In this document: piece by piece, positions 8,359 through 18,146 of the stretch | Numbering within the stretch: position 1 is the first letter of the stretch | How the letters are laid out: every line of letters starts with the position of its first letter | Source: Candidatus Poribacteria bacterium | GTDB taxonomy: Bacteria > Poribacteria > WGA-4E > UBA9662 | NCBI GenBank assembly: GCA_030748495.1 | Contig: JASMLX010000034.1 | Coordinates: 1-54,654, forward strand | Direction: 5' to 3' | DNA length: 54,654 bases | Notes under the pieces: model-generated | Database searches by the model: none | The model's input: only the letters and a program-made list of their open reading frames with translations | What the model was told of the DNA's origin: nothing | Position numbers and translations under genes: made by a program

Positions 8359-9538
8359 TGGACAGAGCCGTTTTAACTTCGGTAGCTCGCCCTTCGTTTG
8401 GCACATAGTCGAGATCACAGGCTGGATCTGGGTCGATCAAATTAATCGTGGGTGGAATAAAGCTATGCTGGATGGCACCGATGGTAGCAATAAGTTCAAC
8501 GGCTCCAGCTGCACCCAATAGGTGACCTGTCATCGACTTGGTCGAGCTAATAGGGATTTGGTAAGCTTGGTCAGTGAACAAGCGTTTAATAGCTTCTGTT
8601 TCGGCCGGGTCACCGGCTGGTGTCGAGGTGCCATGAGCATTGATATAATCGACCTCGGCCAACTCGATCTGAGCATCTTGTAAGGCAAATTCCATTGCTT
8701 TGGCCGCCCCTTCACCATCCGAAATTGGATGTACCATGTCGTGTGCATCCGCCGTCATGCCATAACCGATGACCTCGGCACATATCTTTGCCTTCCGGTT
8801 AAGTGCATGCTCCAGTGATTCCAGTACCACGACACCGGCTCCTTCGCCCATCACAAAACCGTCCCGATCTTTATCGAACGGTCGGCTGGCGTGCTTTGGA
8901 TCATCGTTCCGAGTCGACATCGCACGCATGGAACAGAAGCCTGCAAATCCTAAAGGCGTAACAGCTGCTTCTGTCCCACCGGTGAACATGACGTCAGCGT
9001 CCCCCCGCTGAATGATCTTAAAAGATTCACCAATTGCATTATTAGAGGTGGCACAAGCGGTAACAGAAGCGAAACTCGGACCTTTGGCGTTCAACCGCAT
9101 TGAAACACGCCCCGAAGCCATGTTAATAATTTCAAACGGGACAAAGAACGGGCTAACACGTTTGGGCCCCTTCTCAATCAATAAACGGGCGTTTTCCTCC
9201 ATCACACAAATCCCGCCAATGCCGGAGCCGATGCCAACACCAACCCGATAGGGATCTACTGATTCCAGATTTAAACTAGAATCCTGGTGTGCCATGATAG
9301 CACTAGCTAAGGCATACTGGATAAATAGCGGTAGTCGTTTAACCTCTTTCTTAGGCAGGTAATCCTCGGCTATAAAGCCACGAACCTCCCCTCCAATCCG
9401 CGTACGAAAGTCAGTTGTATCAAAATGGGTGATATAGTCAATTCCGCTTTTCCCAGATGAGATGGACGACCAAAACGCGTCGAAATTGTTGCCTACCCCC
9501 GAAACAACCCCCATGCCGGTAACAACAACTCTTTTCAC
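8300..9538 (-). CDS. fabF: 3-oxoacyl-[acyl-carrier-protein] synthase II
   Basis: Condensing enzyme of fatty-acid elongation: joins malonyl-ACP to acyl-ACP with loss of CO2. At 412 residues it has the normal length. The catalytic triad is complete: Cys162 in VTACATS, His302 in [11 protein letters not shown] and His339 in [12 protein letters not shown]. The frame begins with GTG ([10 protein letters not shown]) preceded by AGAGGTG eight bases upstream. It follows acpP, as in most fab clusters, and its 3' end overlaps folK. Confidence 0.97.
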   Translation of the reverse strand: MKRVVVTGMGVVSGVGNNFDAFWSSISSGKSGIDYITHFDTTDFRTRIGGEVRGFIAEDYLPKKEVKRLPLFIQYALASAIMAHQDSSLNLESVDPYRVGVGIGSGIGGICVMEENARLLIEKGPKRVSPFFVPFEIINMASGRVSMRLNAKGPSFASVTACATSNNAIGESFKIIQRGDADVMFTGGTEAAVTPLGFAGFCSMRAMSTRNDDPKHASRPFDKDRDGFVMGEGAGVVVLESLEHALNRKAKICAEVIGYGMTADAHDMVHPISDGEGAAKAMEFALQDAQIELAEVDYINAHGTSTPAGDPAETEAIKRLFTDQAYQIPISSTKSMTGHLLGAAGAVELIATIGAIQHSFIPPTINLIDPDPACDLDYVPNEGRATEVKTALSNAFGFGGHNTTIVVREFTN

Positions 9539-9687
9539 AATATCACCTCTTGCTGTTTAACAACCGAGCGAACGCACCGCACTCGTTGGCGTCAACCGAA
9601 ACTGGACATCCTCGACTTAATCGGGGATACGCGACTTTTACACCTTTGGTGGGTATGAACATTTGGCCGGTCAAAAGTATCTCAGAT

Positions 9688-9918
9688 CTATTGACTACTT
9701 AGAAAATCGATCGCATCCTGAACTGTTCGGATGTTCTCTGCTTCTTCGTCCGGGATTTCAACACCTAACTCTTCTTCTAACGCCATAATAAGTTCAACTG
9801 TGTCTAACGAATCAGCACCTAGATCATCCATAAAAGATGCTTCTGGAACAATTTGTGCTGTGTCAATTTGCAGTTGTTCTGCGATAATCTCAATTAGTCG
9901 ATTTTGATCGATTGCCAT
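9688..9918 (-). CDS. acpP: Acyl carrier protein
   Basis: A 76-residue acidic four-helix carrier that holds growing acyl chains on a phosphopantetheine arm. The attachment serine is Ser37 in the [19 protein letters not shown] signature. Length and charge are typical. It lies between fabG and fabF, the commonest arrangement for the main fatty-acid ACP. Confidence 0.97.
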   Translation of the reverse strand: MAIDQNRLIEIIAEQLQIDTAQIVPEASFMDDLGADSLDTVELIMALEEELGVEIPDEEAENIRTVQDAIDFLSSQ

Positions 9919-10015
9919 TTTGTCTGCCTCGTATTGTCAGTAAATTAGAGAAAAGGCGTATAGAACCTTTCCTCGCTTGAACAGGTTTCTATCAACCCGT
10001 TATTATTAATGTTAA

Positions 10016-10783
10016 TTAACCATTCATGGCCATACCACCATTGACGTGGATAACCTGGCCAGTAATATACCCAGATCCAGAAGATCCTAAAAAAAATGTT
10101 GCGTCTGCTATATCTTCGGGAGCGCCTAATCGACCTAGCGGTATTAGCTCCAGCATCCGTTCCTGGTCGGACTCAGAGAGTTGAGCCGTCATATCAGTGG
10201 TGATAAATCCGGGGGCGATTACGTTAGCGGTGATACCACGACTTGCAACCTCTTTGGCTACCGATTTAGTAAATCCGATTATACCAGCTTTGGAAGCTGA
10301 GTAGTTGGCCTGCCCCGCATTACCGATTGTTCCAACAATCGAAGAGATATTGATAATCCGACCACTCTTTTGCCGAATCATAGGACGAATAACTGATCGG
10401 GTACAGTAGAAGGTCCCAGTCAGGTTCGTTTGAATTACACGATCCCAATCGTCATCTTTCATCCGCATTAGTAATGTATCTTGCGTGATTCCCGCATTAT
10501 TGACCAGAATATCAATCTTAGAAAACTGATCCAGCGTAAAAGCAACCAGTGCATCTACGTCGTCTCTATTTGAGATGTCAGCAACCATGGCTTTGACCTG
10601 AAACCCCTCTGCAGTTAACTCCTGTGCTACCGACTGAATCGTATCTTCGGAACGCCCGCAAACTACTACACCGGCACCCGCTTGACAAAAACGACGGGCA
10701 ATTGCCAATCCAATACCACGCGAGGCTCCGGTAACAAGAGCAACCCGATTCTCAAGACTCATAGCTGTTTCTATGTTGGACAT
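10016..10783 (-). CDS. fabG: 3-oxoacyl-[acyl-carrier-protein] reductase
   Basis: Short-chain dehydrogenase that reduces 3-oxoacyl-ACP with NADPH in fatty-acid elongation; normally a cytoplasmic tetramer. The cofactor loop TGASRGIG (18-25), NNAG (95-98), and the catalytic Ser148, Tyr161 and Lys165 (YSASK) are all visible, and the C-terminus ends in VIHVNGGMAMNG, typical of FabG. Length is 255 residues with the first ATG; a second ATG at codon 8 (MSLENRVAL) would give the more usual N-terminus. Confidence 0.96.
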   Translation of the reverse strand: MSNIETAMSLENRVALVTGASRGIGLAIARRFCQAGAGVVVCGRSEDTIQSVAQELTAEGFQVKAMVADISNRDDVDALVAFTLDQFSKIDILVNNAGITQDTLLMRMKDDDWDRVIQTNLTGTFYCTRSVIRPMIRQKSGRIINISSIVGTIGNAGQANYSASKAGIIGFTKSVAKEVASRGITANVIAPGFITTDMTAQLSESDQERMLELIPLGRLGAPEDIADATFFLGSSGSGYITGQVIHVNGGMAMNG

Positions 10784-10805
10784 GTCTCTAGCTTAATTGG
10801 GAATC

Positions 10806-11741
10806 TCAATTCAAAAGTGAGGCGATATTGGTACAGGTTGTATCATTAAAAGTTCGACCAATCAATCCGGCTAATGTATTACCTGTACCGACTTCGACAA
10901 AGTTATGGATTCCTCGATTATAGATAGATCGCATCGATTGTTCCCACAAAACAGGGCGTGTTATCTGTTCCGTTAGCAGATGTTGAACCTCATCTCCAGC
11001 GGTTACAAAATCGCCTGTTACATTAGCCACCAGATCAATTTTAGGATCTTCAAATTGGAATTCGGTAATCAAGTTGGCGAATTTTTCTTGTGCCGGTTGC
11101 ATCAGCGATGAATGAAATGCTCCACTAACTTTTAATAGGATGGCACGTTTTGCCCCCGCCGATTTGGCTTCACCAGTAACCTGTTTTACGGCCTCTGCTG
11201 ATCCTGAAATAATCAATTGCCCCGGACAGTTATAGTTAGCAATCTGTACTACTCCGGCGTCTGTACTGTTTCCTGTACGCTTTTGGGAGACAACCTGTTG
11301 GCAAATCTGTTGAAGTAGATCCACTTCAAGATCCAGTATCGCCGCCATTGATCCTGGTGCCTGTTGTCCTGCGTTCGCCATTAAGCGAGAACGGTGACCA
11401 ACCAACAGAAGCCCATCTACAAATGAAAGTACACCTGAAGCAACCAACGCCGAATATTCGCCTAAACTATGACCTGCAACCACTGTTGCAGTAAACTCTT
11501 GCTGTTGGGCTACTCGCAGAGCTGCAACGCTGGTGGCAAAGATCGCCAGTTGCGTGTTTTCCGTCTGTGTTAGTAAGCTGATCGGTCCTTCAAAGCAGAT
11601 CTGGCTGATTGATCGTCCCAGCGTCTCATCTGCTTCTAAAAAGGTCGCTTTGGCTTCAGCATAAGTTTGGTATAGTTCCAAGCCCATACCTACCTTCTGC
11701 GATCCTTGCCCCGGGAAAACGAAAGCCGTTTGCGCCTTCAT
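10806..11741 (-). CDS. fabD: Malonyl-CoA:ACP transacylase
   Basis: Loads malonyl groups onto ACP for fatty-acid synthesis. The N-terminus TAFVFPGQGSQKVGMG, the nucleophile elbow GHSLGE (Ser92), and His210 in SGAFHSSLM form the expected active site. The open frame extends to a TTG at 11750, but the ATG at 11741 gives the standard start (MKAQTAFVFPGQG, 311 residues). It lies between fabH and fabG as in typical clusters, with gaps of 22 and 47 bases. Confidence 0.96.
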   Translation of the reverse strand: MKAQTAFVFPGQGSQKVGMGLELYQTYAEAKATFLEADETLGRSISQICFEGPISLLTQTENTQLAIFATSVAALRVAQQQEFTATVVAGHSLGEYSALVASGVLSFVDGLLLVGHRSRLMANAGQQAPGSMAAILDLEVDLLQQICQQVVSQKRTGNSTDAGVVQIANYNCPGQLIISGSAEAVKQVTGEAKSAGAKRAILLKVSGAFHSSLMQPAQEKFANLITEFQFEDPKIDLVANVTGDFVTAGDEVQHLLTEQITRPVLWEQSMRSIYNRGIHNFVEVGTGNTLAGLIGRTFNDTTCTNIASLLN

Positions 11742-11788
11742 AACACGCAATTAGGTCAGAAATACAAGTAGGCAGCAAAGATACCAAC

Positions 11789-12808
11789 TCATATCTTAAT
11801 GATAGATGCTCCCCATGTCAAGCCGGCACCAAAGGTAACCATCAGTACCAGATCACCGTTTTTAATCCGCCCGGAACGAATGGCTTCATCCAGGGCAATA
11901 ATCACGGTTGCCGCTGAAGTATTACCGTATCGATCTACATTTATGTAGACTTTATCTGCTGAAACTCCAATCCGCTCGCCAACAGCCTCAATAATTCTCA
12001 AGTTAGCTTGATGCGGAATTACCAAGTCTATATCATTGACCGTCAGACCTGCCATCTCCAAGGTATGCAAAGCGGCTTCAGGCATGATACGCACACCAAA
12101 TTTAAAGACCTCTCGACCTCTCATTTTGACTTTGTGCAACTTCTGGTCGATATTATCTCCGGTTAGTGGTAAAGCTGACCCACCAGCAGGAACACCCAGC
12201 AGATCCGGGTCGGCGTAAACACCATCCGAACCGCAGTAGGAGGTGATAATTCCCCGGTCAGTTTCGGATGCTTGCAATACTGCGGCTCCGGCTCCGTCGC
12301 CAAATAAAATACAGGTGCCTCGATCGGTCCAATCGACGATACGACTAAAAGTCTCTGCACCAACCACCAGTGCGGTTCTGTACTTACCAGACCGAATCAT
12401 CCCATCGGCTAGATCTAGTCCATAGATAAATCCCGAGCAAGCGGCGGACAAGTCGAAGGCATAAGCATTTTTAGCACCAATCTCGCGTTGCACAATACAA
12501 GCGGTTGAGGGGAAAACTGAATCTGGAGTGGCAGTACCAACTATGATTAGATCGATATCAAGCGGGTCAATTTGGGCGGTTTTGATCGCTCGGCGAGCGG
12601 CTCTAGTACCCAAGTCGGAGGTTGCAATCCCCTTCTCGGCGATACGTCGCTCGATAATTCCAGTTCGTTGGCGAATCCATTCATCGCTGGTCTCAACCAT
12701 CTGTTCAAGATCCAAATTGGTCAATACCTTCTCCGGCAAGTAAGACCCGGTTCCGGTAATTGCGACACGAGTTACAGATTTTTGTGACATGGGCATAGTG
12801 TTAGTCAC
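11789..12808 (-). CDS. fabH: 3-oxoacyl-[acyl-carrier-protein] synthase III
   Basis: Starts fatty-acid synthesis by condensing a short acyl-CoA with malonyl-ACP. The Cys-His-Asn triad is complete: Cys124 in SAACSGFIYG, His266 in PHQANLRI and Asn296 in YGNTSAAT. The 339-codon frame begins at GTG 12808; ATG codons 5 and 7 are alternatives, and the domain itself starts at VTRVAITGTGSYLPE. It directly follows rpmF (21 bases). In many bacteria plsX lies between these two, and it is absent here. Confidence 0.96.
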   Translation of the reverse strand: MTNTMPMSQKSVTRVAITGTGSYLPEKVLTNLDLEQMVETSDEWIRQRTGIIERRIAEKGIATSDLGTRAARRAIKTAQIDPLDIDLIIVGTATPDSVFPSTACIVQREIGAKNAYAFDLSAACSGFIYGLDLADGMIRSGKYRTALVVGAETFSRIVDWTDRGTCILFGDGAGAAVLQASETDRGIITSYCGSDGVYADPDLLGVPAGGSALPLTGDNIDQKLHKVKMRGREVFKFGVRIMPEAALHTLEMAGLTVNDIDLVIPHQANLRIIEAVGERIGVSADKVYINVDRYGNTSAATVIIALDEAIRSGRIKNGDLVLMVTFGAGLTWGASIIKI

Positions 12809-12829
12809 CGACTCTCTGCATTGGACATT

Positions 12830-13012
12830 TTAGGTCTCGTCATCTTTTTTGAACTGAATTCCTTTATAGTATCCACAACTTGGACATAAACTGTGTGATC
12901 GGCGCAACTCACCGCAATTGCTACATTCTGTCAATGTTCGTTGGCGCAGAGCCTGGTGACTTCGCCTCATCCGCTTTTTTGATTTTGATATTTTTCTTTT
13001 TGGTAGTGCCAT
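12830..13012 (-). CDS. rpmF: 50S ribosomal protein L32
   Basis: A 60-residue basic protein of the large ribosomal subunit. The N-terminus [19 protein letters not shown] is classic L32, and two CxxC pairs ([18 protein letters not shown]) form the zinc-binding version of the protein. It lies between yceD and fabH, the widely conserved yceD-rpmF-fab order. Confidence 0.96.
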   Translation of the reverse strand: MALPKRKISKSKKRMRRSHQALRQRTLTECSNCGELRRSHSLCPSCGYYKGIQFKKDDET

Positions 13013-13046
13013 TCGTCAGACTCCTACTATGCGTAACACGTTTAAG

Positions 13047-13577
13047 TTACTTTTCTTGGCTATTGGCTGATTGTAACATATTCTGCAGACCTCCAAGGGG
13101 GGAGGCTTCAGTTAAATCCGTTTGACAGAAACAATTTTGATCATTCAAGTTGGTTCCACAAGAGGAACATAACCCCTGGCAATCGTGTTGGCATAATGGC
13201 CAACACGGTACCTCCAAGACAATCGACTGTTGAGCATCTTCGGTCAGATCAACTACTTCCCCGTCGATCGACCGATTAGTTAGATCATCGTTCTCCGCTG
13301 AATGAACCGTTGGCGAAAAGCGGAGGCTGAAGGTCGTTTTGAGGTCTGAGACAAAGGGATCAATGCACCGTCGACAAACCATTCTAACAGAGGTCCACAG
13401 TTCACCTTTAAAAAACAGATCTTCAGTTAATCGAAAGAACTCAATCCGCCCCTCAATTGGTTGCTCAAATCCTACCTCTGATAGATCTAGACCTATCTCG
13501 GATGCTCCAAACTTGACGTGACGAACAATGGATTCTCCGATACCAATGGCACCTTTGGAGAATTCTAGGTCTTTCAT
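13047..13577 (-). CDS. yceD: YceD/DUF177 family protein
   Basis: A 176-residue member of the YceD (DUF177) family, which in bacteria sits upstream of rpmF and, in the studied cases, is tied to 23S rRNA accumulation. The family core is seen in MVCRRCIDPFVSDL and CWPLCQHDCQGLCSSCGTNLN, whose cysteines probably bind zinc. The start codon overlaps the stop of lysC by four bases (13574-13577), so the two are translationally coupled. Function beyond the family name is not inferred. Confidence 0.88.
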   Translation of the reverse strand: MKDLEFSKGAIGIGESIVRHVKFGASEIGLDLSEVGFEQPIEGRIEFFRLTEDLFFKGELWTSVRMVCRRCIDPFVSDLKTTFSLRFSPTVHSAENDDLTNRSIDGEVVDLTEDAQQSIVLEVPCWPLCQHDCQGLCSSCGTNLNDQNCFCQTDLTEASPLGGLQNMLQSANSQEK

Positions 13578-14797
13578 GAGACCGACCGCCCCAAGTCGAA
13601 ACTATCGTGAACCACTTGAACCGCTTTTTCTGTCTGTAACTGGTTTATCACACAAGAGATTTTAATTTCCGAAGTGCTAATCATCTGAATATTGATATTC
13701 TCAATTGCTAAAGCGGAGAACATTTTGGCAGCGATCCCGACATGACTGACCATGCCAATACCGACGACCGAAACTTTGGAAATATTGCTGTCGGTTTCGA
13801 CGGTCGCAATCTTGATTTGCCTTCGAACCTTTTCTATGATGTCGACCGTCGAAGAAAGGTCTTTCTCTGACACAGTAAATGATAGATCTGCGGTTCCATC
13901 ATGGCCAATATTCTGGATAATCATATCGATGTTAATTTTCTGTTCGGCAACGGCTTGAAAAACCTTTGCCGCTACACCGGGCTTGTCTTCGATACCGATT
14001 AAAGAGATTTTAGCTTGATCTGTATTTGAGGTAACGCCACTGACGACAACTCGCTCCATCATCTCGCTTTCCTTTACAATAATTGTTCCTTCACCTTGGT
14101 GGAAACTAGACCTGACCGCCAGTGGCACCTCGAATTTTTGGGCGAGTTCCACTGATCGGGAATGTAACACTTTAGCCCCTAAACCAGCCATTTCCAACAT
14201 TTCTTCGTGTGTGATCTGGTTCAGCTTTCTAGCATTCTTGACTATCCGGGGGTCTGCTGTAAAAATACCGTCCACGTCAGTGTAGATCTCACACCGTTCT
14301 GCGCCAAGGCTAGCTGCAACGGCTACTGCTGTGGTATCGGAGGCACCTCGACCCAGCGTGGTAATTTCATCGTCGATTGTCACACCTTGGAAGCCGGCTA
14401 AAATAACAACTTTCCCCAGATCAAGTTCTGTTAAAATACGCGCATTGTTGATACTGACAATTCGTGCGTTACTGTAAAAGCCGTCGGTCAGAATCCCAAC
14501 CTGGTTTCCGGTCAGCGAAATTGCTTCGTAACCTAATTCCGACACCGCCATGGCCAAAAGCGCAATCGAAACTTGCTCGCCAGTTGAAAGGAGGACATCC
14601 AATTCCCGCTCTGGTGGAGAGATCGAGATTTCTTCAGCTAAGGCAATCAATCGATCGGTACTCCCACCCATAGCGGAAACAACAACCACGACCTGATGTC
14701 CTAATTCAATTGTCCTTATAATCCGCTTGGCAACGTTCTTAATTTTGGTTGTATCGCCAACTGAGGTGCCACCGAATTTTTTGACGATAACGGTCAT
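13574..14797 (-). CDS. lysC: Aspartate kinase
   Basis: Phosphorylates L-aspartate, the entry step to lysine, threonine and methionine. The kinase domain opens with IVKKFGGTSVGD (residues 4-13), with LLSTGEQVS, FQGVTIDDEITTLGRGASDTTA and the nucleotide-binding EIYTDVDGIFTADPR. Two C-terminal ACT domains (about 265-400) are the usual site of lysine or threonine feedback; the length of 407 matches the monofunctional class. A GGAAG lies shortly before the ATG, next to a strong leader hairpin (14811-14854). The gene for homoserine dehydrogenase lies just upstream. Confidence 0.95.
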   Translation of the reverse strand: MTVIVKKFGGTSVGDTTKIKNVAKRIIRTIELGHQVVVVVSAMGGSTDRLIALAEEISISPPERELDVLLSTGEQVSIALLAMAVSELGYEAISLTGNQVGILTDGFYSNARIVSINNARILTELDLGKVVILAGFQGVTIDDEITTLGRGASDTTAVAVAASLGAERCEIYTDVDGIFTADPRIVKNARKLNQITHEEMLEMAGLGAKVLHSRSVELAQKFEVPLAVRSSFHQGEGTIIVKESEMMERVVVSGVTSNTDQAKISLIGIEDKPGVAAKVFQAVAEQKINIDMIIQNIGHDGTADLSFTVSEKDLSSTVDIIEKVRRQIKIATVETDSNISKVSVVGIGMVSHVGIAAKMFSALAIENINIQMISTSEIKISCVINQLQTEKAVQVVHDSFDLGRSVS

Positions 14798-14810
14798 ATT
14801 CTATTCTTCC

Positions 14811-14854
14811 TATCTATTTTCACCAAAAGCCTTCGAAGCGAAGGTAAATAGATA
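14811..14854 (-). promoter_or_regulatory. Hairpin in the leader of lysC
   Basis: TATCTATTT (14811-14819) pairs with AAATAGATA (14846-14854), and the interior holds ACC/GGT and CTTCG/CGAAG pairs. On the lysC message the 3' arm ends right before the AGGAAG ribosome site. It could mask translation or end transcription from hom. It lacks the size of a lysine riboswitch. Confidence 0.4.
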
Positions 14855-14905
14855 GTTGACTTAAGTCTTAAGCACACGAATCTATGTATTGTAAGTACTG
14901 GTTAT

Positions 14906-16231
14906 TTAAGTACTGGCAAAATCGAGTTCTTCGATTCTAATTAGGATACTATCCCCACTGACAATCTCCAGTTGGTTGATCAGTTGTCGCGCCTGAATCA
15001 TATTTTTTTCCAATGCCTGATGCGTAATGATAACCAGCGAAACAGTATCTGCGCCATGCGAGTCTTTTTGGATGACTGCCGCAATTCCGATGTCACATTG
15101 ACCTAGTACCTTTCCAATTTGAGCTAATACACCCGGACGATCACGAACGATGAGATGTAGATAGTAACGTGTTTCGACTTCGGCGATCGAACTAACAACC
15201 CCCTGAACTAATTCGTTAGCAATCCAACCTTTCGGCAGGGAATTAACAACGCCTGTCGATGCTGATCTTCCAGCTTCGACAATATCAGCTACCACAGCAC
15301 TGGCCGTTGGCATCCCTCCGGCCCCCCGTCCGTAAAACAGCGTCGGCCCAACGGCATCACCAACTACGCAAACGGCATTAAAGGCGTCGCTAACATTAGC
15401 CAAAATACTTTTTTCTGGAATTAGTGTTGGATGGACTCGTGCCTCTATTCCGCTGGCTGTCTTTTTGGTAATGGCTAACAGTTTAATGACATAGCCGAAT
15501 TCCTGCGCATATTGAATCTCTCTGTCGGTAATCTGGGTGATACCTTCAACATGAATTCTTTCAAACGGTAGATAGACGTTATAAGCCAGAGAAGATAAGA
15601 TTGCTAGCTTATGTGCGGCATCAATTCCTTCGATGTCGAGCGTCGGATCTGACTCAGCATACCCCTTCTCTTGAGCCGCCGACAGCGCGATCTCAAAACT
15701 GGTCATCTGTTCGTGCATCTGCGTCAGAATATAGTTGCAGGTGCCATTAACAATACCGTAGACCGCCTGAATCTGGTTGCCGGGGAAGCTATCGGTTAGA
15801 GCCTTTATGATCGGAATTCCACCGGCAGTACTGGCTTCGAAGCCGAGGCCTACACCATGTTTGTCGGCGAGTTGGAAGAGTTCAATACCTCGTTCTGCCA
15901 GTAATGCTTTGTTGGCAGTTACCACATGCTTCCCATTTCGAATGGCTTGTATGATGAGTTGGTAGGCTTGGTCAATACCACCGATGAGTTCGACGATAAT
16001 ATCAATTTGGGGGTTTTCGATCACTTCAGCCGGGTTGGTTGTCAAACAGTTTTCGGGTAGATTTACACCTTCCCGATGGGCAGGTAAGGTTCGTTTCACT
16101 ACCTTGGTTAAGTTGAGACGAACGCCAGAGTTTTGAAAAATCTGTTCTTGGTGGTTGAGAAGGATCTTTGAAACGCTAGTACCGACTGTTCCCCAACCCA
16201 GCAAACCAACATTAACTTCAGATTTCGCCAC
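14906..16231 (-). CDS. hom: Homoserine dehydrogenase
   Basis: Reduces aspartate semialdehyde to homoserine with NAD(P)H, the branch to threonine and methionine. The Rossmann motif GLLGWGTVGTSV opens the protein, and VTANKALLAERG and the family signature segment AYAESDPTLDIEGIDAAHKLAIL (read as GYAESDPTLDIEG) are present. A C-terminal ACT domain begins near YYLHLIVRDRPGVLAQI. The open frame runs to 16282, but GTG at 16231 with GGAG upstream gives the natural start (VAKSEVNVGLLG). It lies 108 bases before lysC, so the pair forms an aspartate-pathway unit; asd is not in the window. Confidence 0.95.
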   Translation of the reverse strand: MAKSEVNVGLLGWGTVGTSVSKILLNHQEQIFQNSGVRLNLTKVVKRTLPAHREGVNLPENCLTTNPAEVIENPQIDIIVELIGGIDQAYQLIIQAIRNGKHVVTANKALLAERGIELFQLADKHGVGLGFEASTAGGIPIIKALTDSFPGNQIQAVYGIVNGTCNYILTQMHEQMTSFEIALSAAQEKGYAESDPTLDIEGIDAAHKLAILSSLAYNVYLPFERIHVEGITQITDREIQYAQEFGYVIKLLAITKKTASGIEARVHPTLIPEKSILANVSDAFNAVCVVGDAVGPTLFYGRGAGGMPTASAVVADIVEAGRSASTGVVNSLPKGWIANELVQGVVSSIAEVETRYYLHLIVRDRPGVLAQIGKVLGQCDIGIAAVIQKDSHGADTVSLVIITHQALEKNMIQARQLINQLEIVSGDSILIRIEELDFAST

Positions 16232-16436
16232 TAAAAATAACTCCACGCAAACTCTGCTACACCAAACATAACACGACCTCAACCTTTGCCACTGCGATGG
16301 GAAACGAAATCAGTAGTTGTGCTGGAAAGATCTTTGCAAGTCGGTAGGAGCTGATGAGCGTCGATTGCAACCCCCCAACCAGATGGGACAAAGCTTAACA
16401 ATTCCGCACGGTTAGTAAGGTTGCAACCATAAAAAA

Positions 16437-16511
16437 TCGGGGCGACTGGATTCGAACCAGCGACCTCTTGAACCCCATTCAAGTGCGCTAGCCGGACTGC
16501 GCTACGCCCCG
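16437..16511 (-). tRNA. tRNA-Pro (GGG)
   Basis: On the minus strand a full cloverleaf is visible: acceptor CGGGGCG/CGCCCCG with discriminator A, D-arm beginning TAGCGCAG, anticodon stem CTTGA/TCAAG with loop ATGGGGT (anticodon GGG), and T-arm CTGGTTCGAATCCAG. No CCA is encoded. It decodes CCC and CCU, and lies between proA and hom. Confidence 0.95.
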
Positions 16512-16591
16512 TTTTAAACCGAGCTAAATGATAGCATCGAGGCCTCAACCTGTCAAGACAAAAACCGAATCTCATTTGGGGCAACTAGGGG

Positions 16592-17854
16592 TCAAGTTCG
16601 AATCTGCCCATCACCGTAGATGATATACTTATAGCTGGTCAATCCTTCTAACCCCATTGGCCCCCGACAGTGCAGTTTCTGAGTGCTGATCCCAACTTCA
16701 GCACCTAAACCAAACTCGTAACCGTCCGTAAAACGTGTACTAGCGTTAACATAAACAGCAGCCGAGTCCACCATTTTTAGAAACTTTTGTGCACTGGCAT
16801 AATTGTCGGTGACAATAGCATCCGAATGGTGCGAGCCGTAACGTTCAATATGATCTACAGCCTGCTCAAAATCATCTACCACTCGAATTGATAAAATTTT
16901 ATCTAAGTACTCGGTTCGCCAATCTTCTTCCGTGACAGGTGAAATATCAGCACAAATAGATCTACTCAGCTCACAACCACGCAGTTCGACCTCTAGCTGA
17001 CTAAGTGAAGATTGAATGATGGGTAAAAAGTCATCCGCAATTTTTCGGTGGACCAGCAAGGTCTCCATCGCATTGCAAACGGCCACATACTGTGTTTTAG
17101 CATTGACAGCAATCTCGGTCGCCATCTCCAAATCTGCATCCTGATCGACAAAAATATGACAGATCCCATCTGCATGACCAACCACCGGGATGTCGGAGGT
17201 TTTCATGATATAACGAATAAACTCCTGGCTCCCACGTGGCACAATCAAATCGATCTGATCGTGTGCTCCAATCATGGAATGAACTGCTTTTCGATCGGTA
17301 ATTTCAACAAATTGGATCGCCTCAGCTAACTCGAACGTTGCGGCCGACTTTTGTAGAATCTCGGCAATTGCACTGTTAGATGCAATTGCTTCCGACCCAC
17401 CCCTGAGAATCACACCATTACCCGATTTTAAGCATAAAGCCACCACTTCAACTGTCACATTAGGCCGGGATTCATAGATCACACCCACCACGCCTAGTGG
17501 TACCCGAACCACACCGATCCGCAAGCCGTTGGGGCGCTCCCACATCCTCGAAACTTCACCAATCGGCTCAGGGAGAGCGGCAACTTGTCGTAGATTATCG
17601 GCCATAACCTCAATCTTTTGCTGATCTAGCTCTAACCGTTTCATCAGAGGTTGCGCCAAATCGGTGCGTTCCCCATTTTCTAGATCAATCTGATTAGCGG
17701 TCAAGATCTGCTCTCTCTGTTCCCAGATCGCTTCTGCCATTGTTTCTAATGCATTATTCCGAATTTCAGAAGAGAGATTCGATAACTTCCTCATTCCAGC
17801 TCTAGCTAATCTGGCTTTGCCAATCACCATCTCATCGATTGTCTGTTTATTCAT
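16592..17854 (-). CDS. proA: Gamma-glutamyl phosphate reductase
   Basis: Second step of proline synthesis: NADPH-dependent reduction of glutamyl 5-phosphate to the semialdehyde. The 420-residue protein shows the aldehyde-dehydrogenase-like fold with IYESRPNVTVEVVALCLKSGN (written here as its parts), ILRGGSEAI, VPRGSQEFI and the catalytic cysteine in QYVAVCNAMETLL. The C-terminus (FGLGAEVGISTQKLHCRGPMG) is typical of ProA. proB, often adjacent, is not in the window. Confidence 0.96.
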   Translation of the reverse strand: MNKQTIDEMVIGKARLARAGMRKLSNLSSEIRNNALETMAEAIWEQREQILTANQIDLENGERTDLAQPLMKRLELDQQKIEVMADNLRQVAALPEPIGEVSRMWERPNGLRIGVVRVPLGVVGVIYESRPNVTVEVVALCLKSGNGVILRGGSEAIASNSAIAEILQKSAATFELAEAIQFVEITDRKAVHSMIGAHDQIDLIVPRGSQEFIRYIMKTSDIPVVGHADGICHIFVDQDADLEMATEIAVNAKTQYVAVCNAMETLLVHRKIADDFLPIIQSSLSQLEVELRGCELSRSICADISPVTEEDWRTEYLDKILSIRVVDDFEQAVDHIERYGSHHSDAIVTDNYASAQKFLKMVDSAAVYVNASTRFTDGYEFGLGAEVGISTQKLHCRGPMGLEGLTSYKYIIYGDGQIRT

Positions 17855-18146
17855 CTTATTTATCGATTTTATCTTCTATCTTTGTTTGAGGTCAAAGCTA
17901 AGCTAGAGAGTTGGAAAAACGCTTGGCTGTTGCAATACTCTGGTTGATCCGCACTTGGCGAAAATGCGAACATACGAACTGTTCTCGTCAGCCCCCAATT
18001 CCCAAAATATGTCGCTCGCAATTCTCTTCTGCAGAGGTTGCCAAAAGCGGAAAGGTTGTCCCAATCACGGTCTAAAACAAAAAGTGGTGTTAGCATCAGA
18101 TAGTGGAGCTTGTCGTTACAGACAGGATATGGTTACACTTGGCTTT
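17855..18146. other. Intergenic stretch between pheS and proA
   Basis: About 290 bases where pheT would be expected. Open frames on both strands (minus 17869-18096, plus 17955-18188) resemble no known protein. No PheT fragment could be read. Confidence 0.4.

Noticed and set aside
16279..16584. Minus-strand open frame over the tRNA-Pro region
   Set aside because: It reads the tRNA itself (EVAGSNPVAP is a well-known translation of the T-arm), so it is not a gene.
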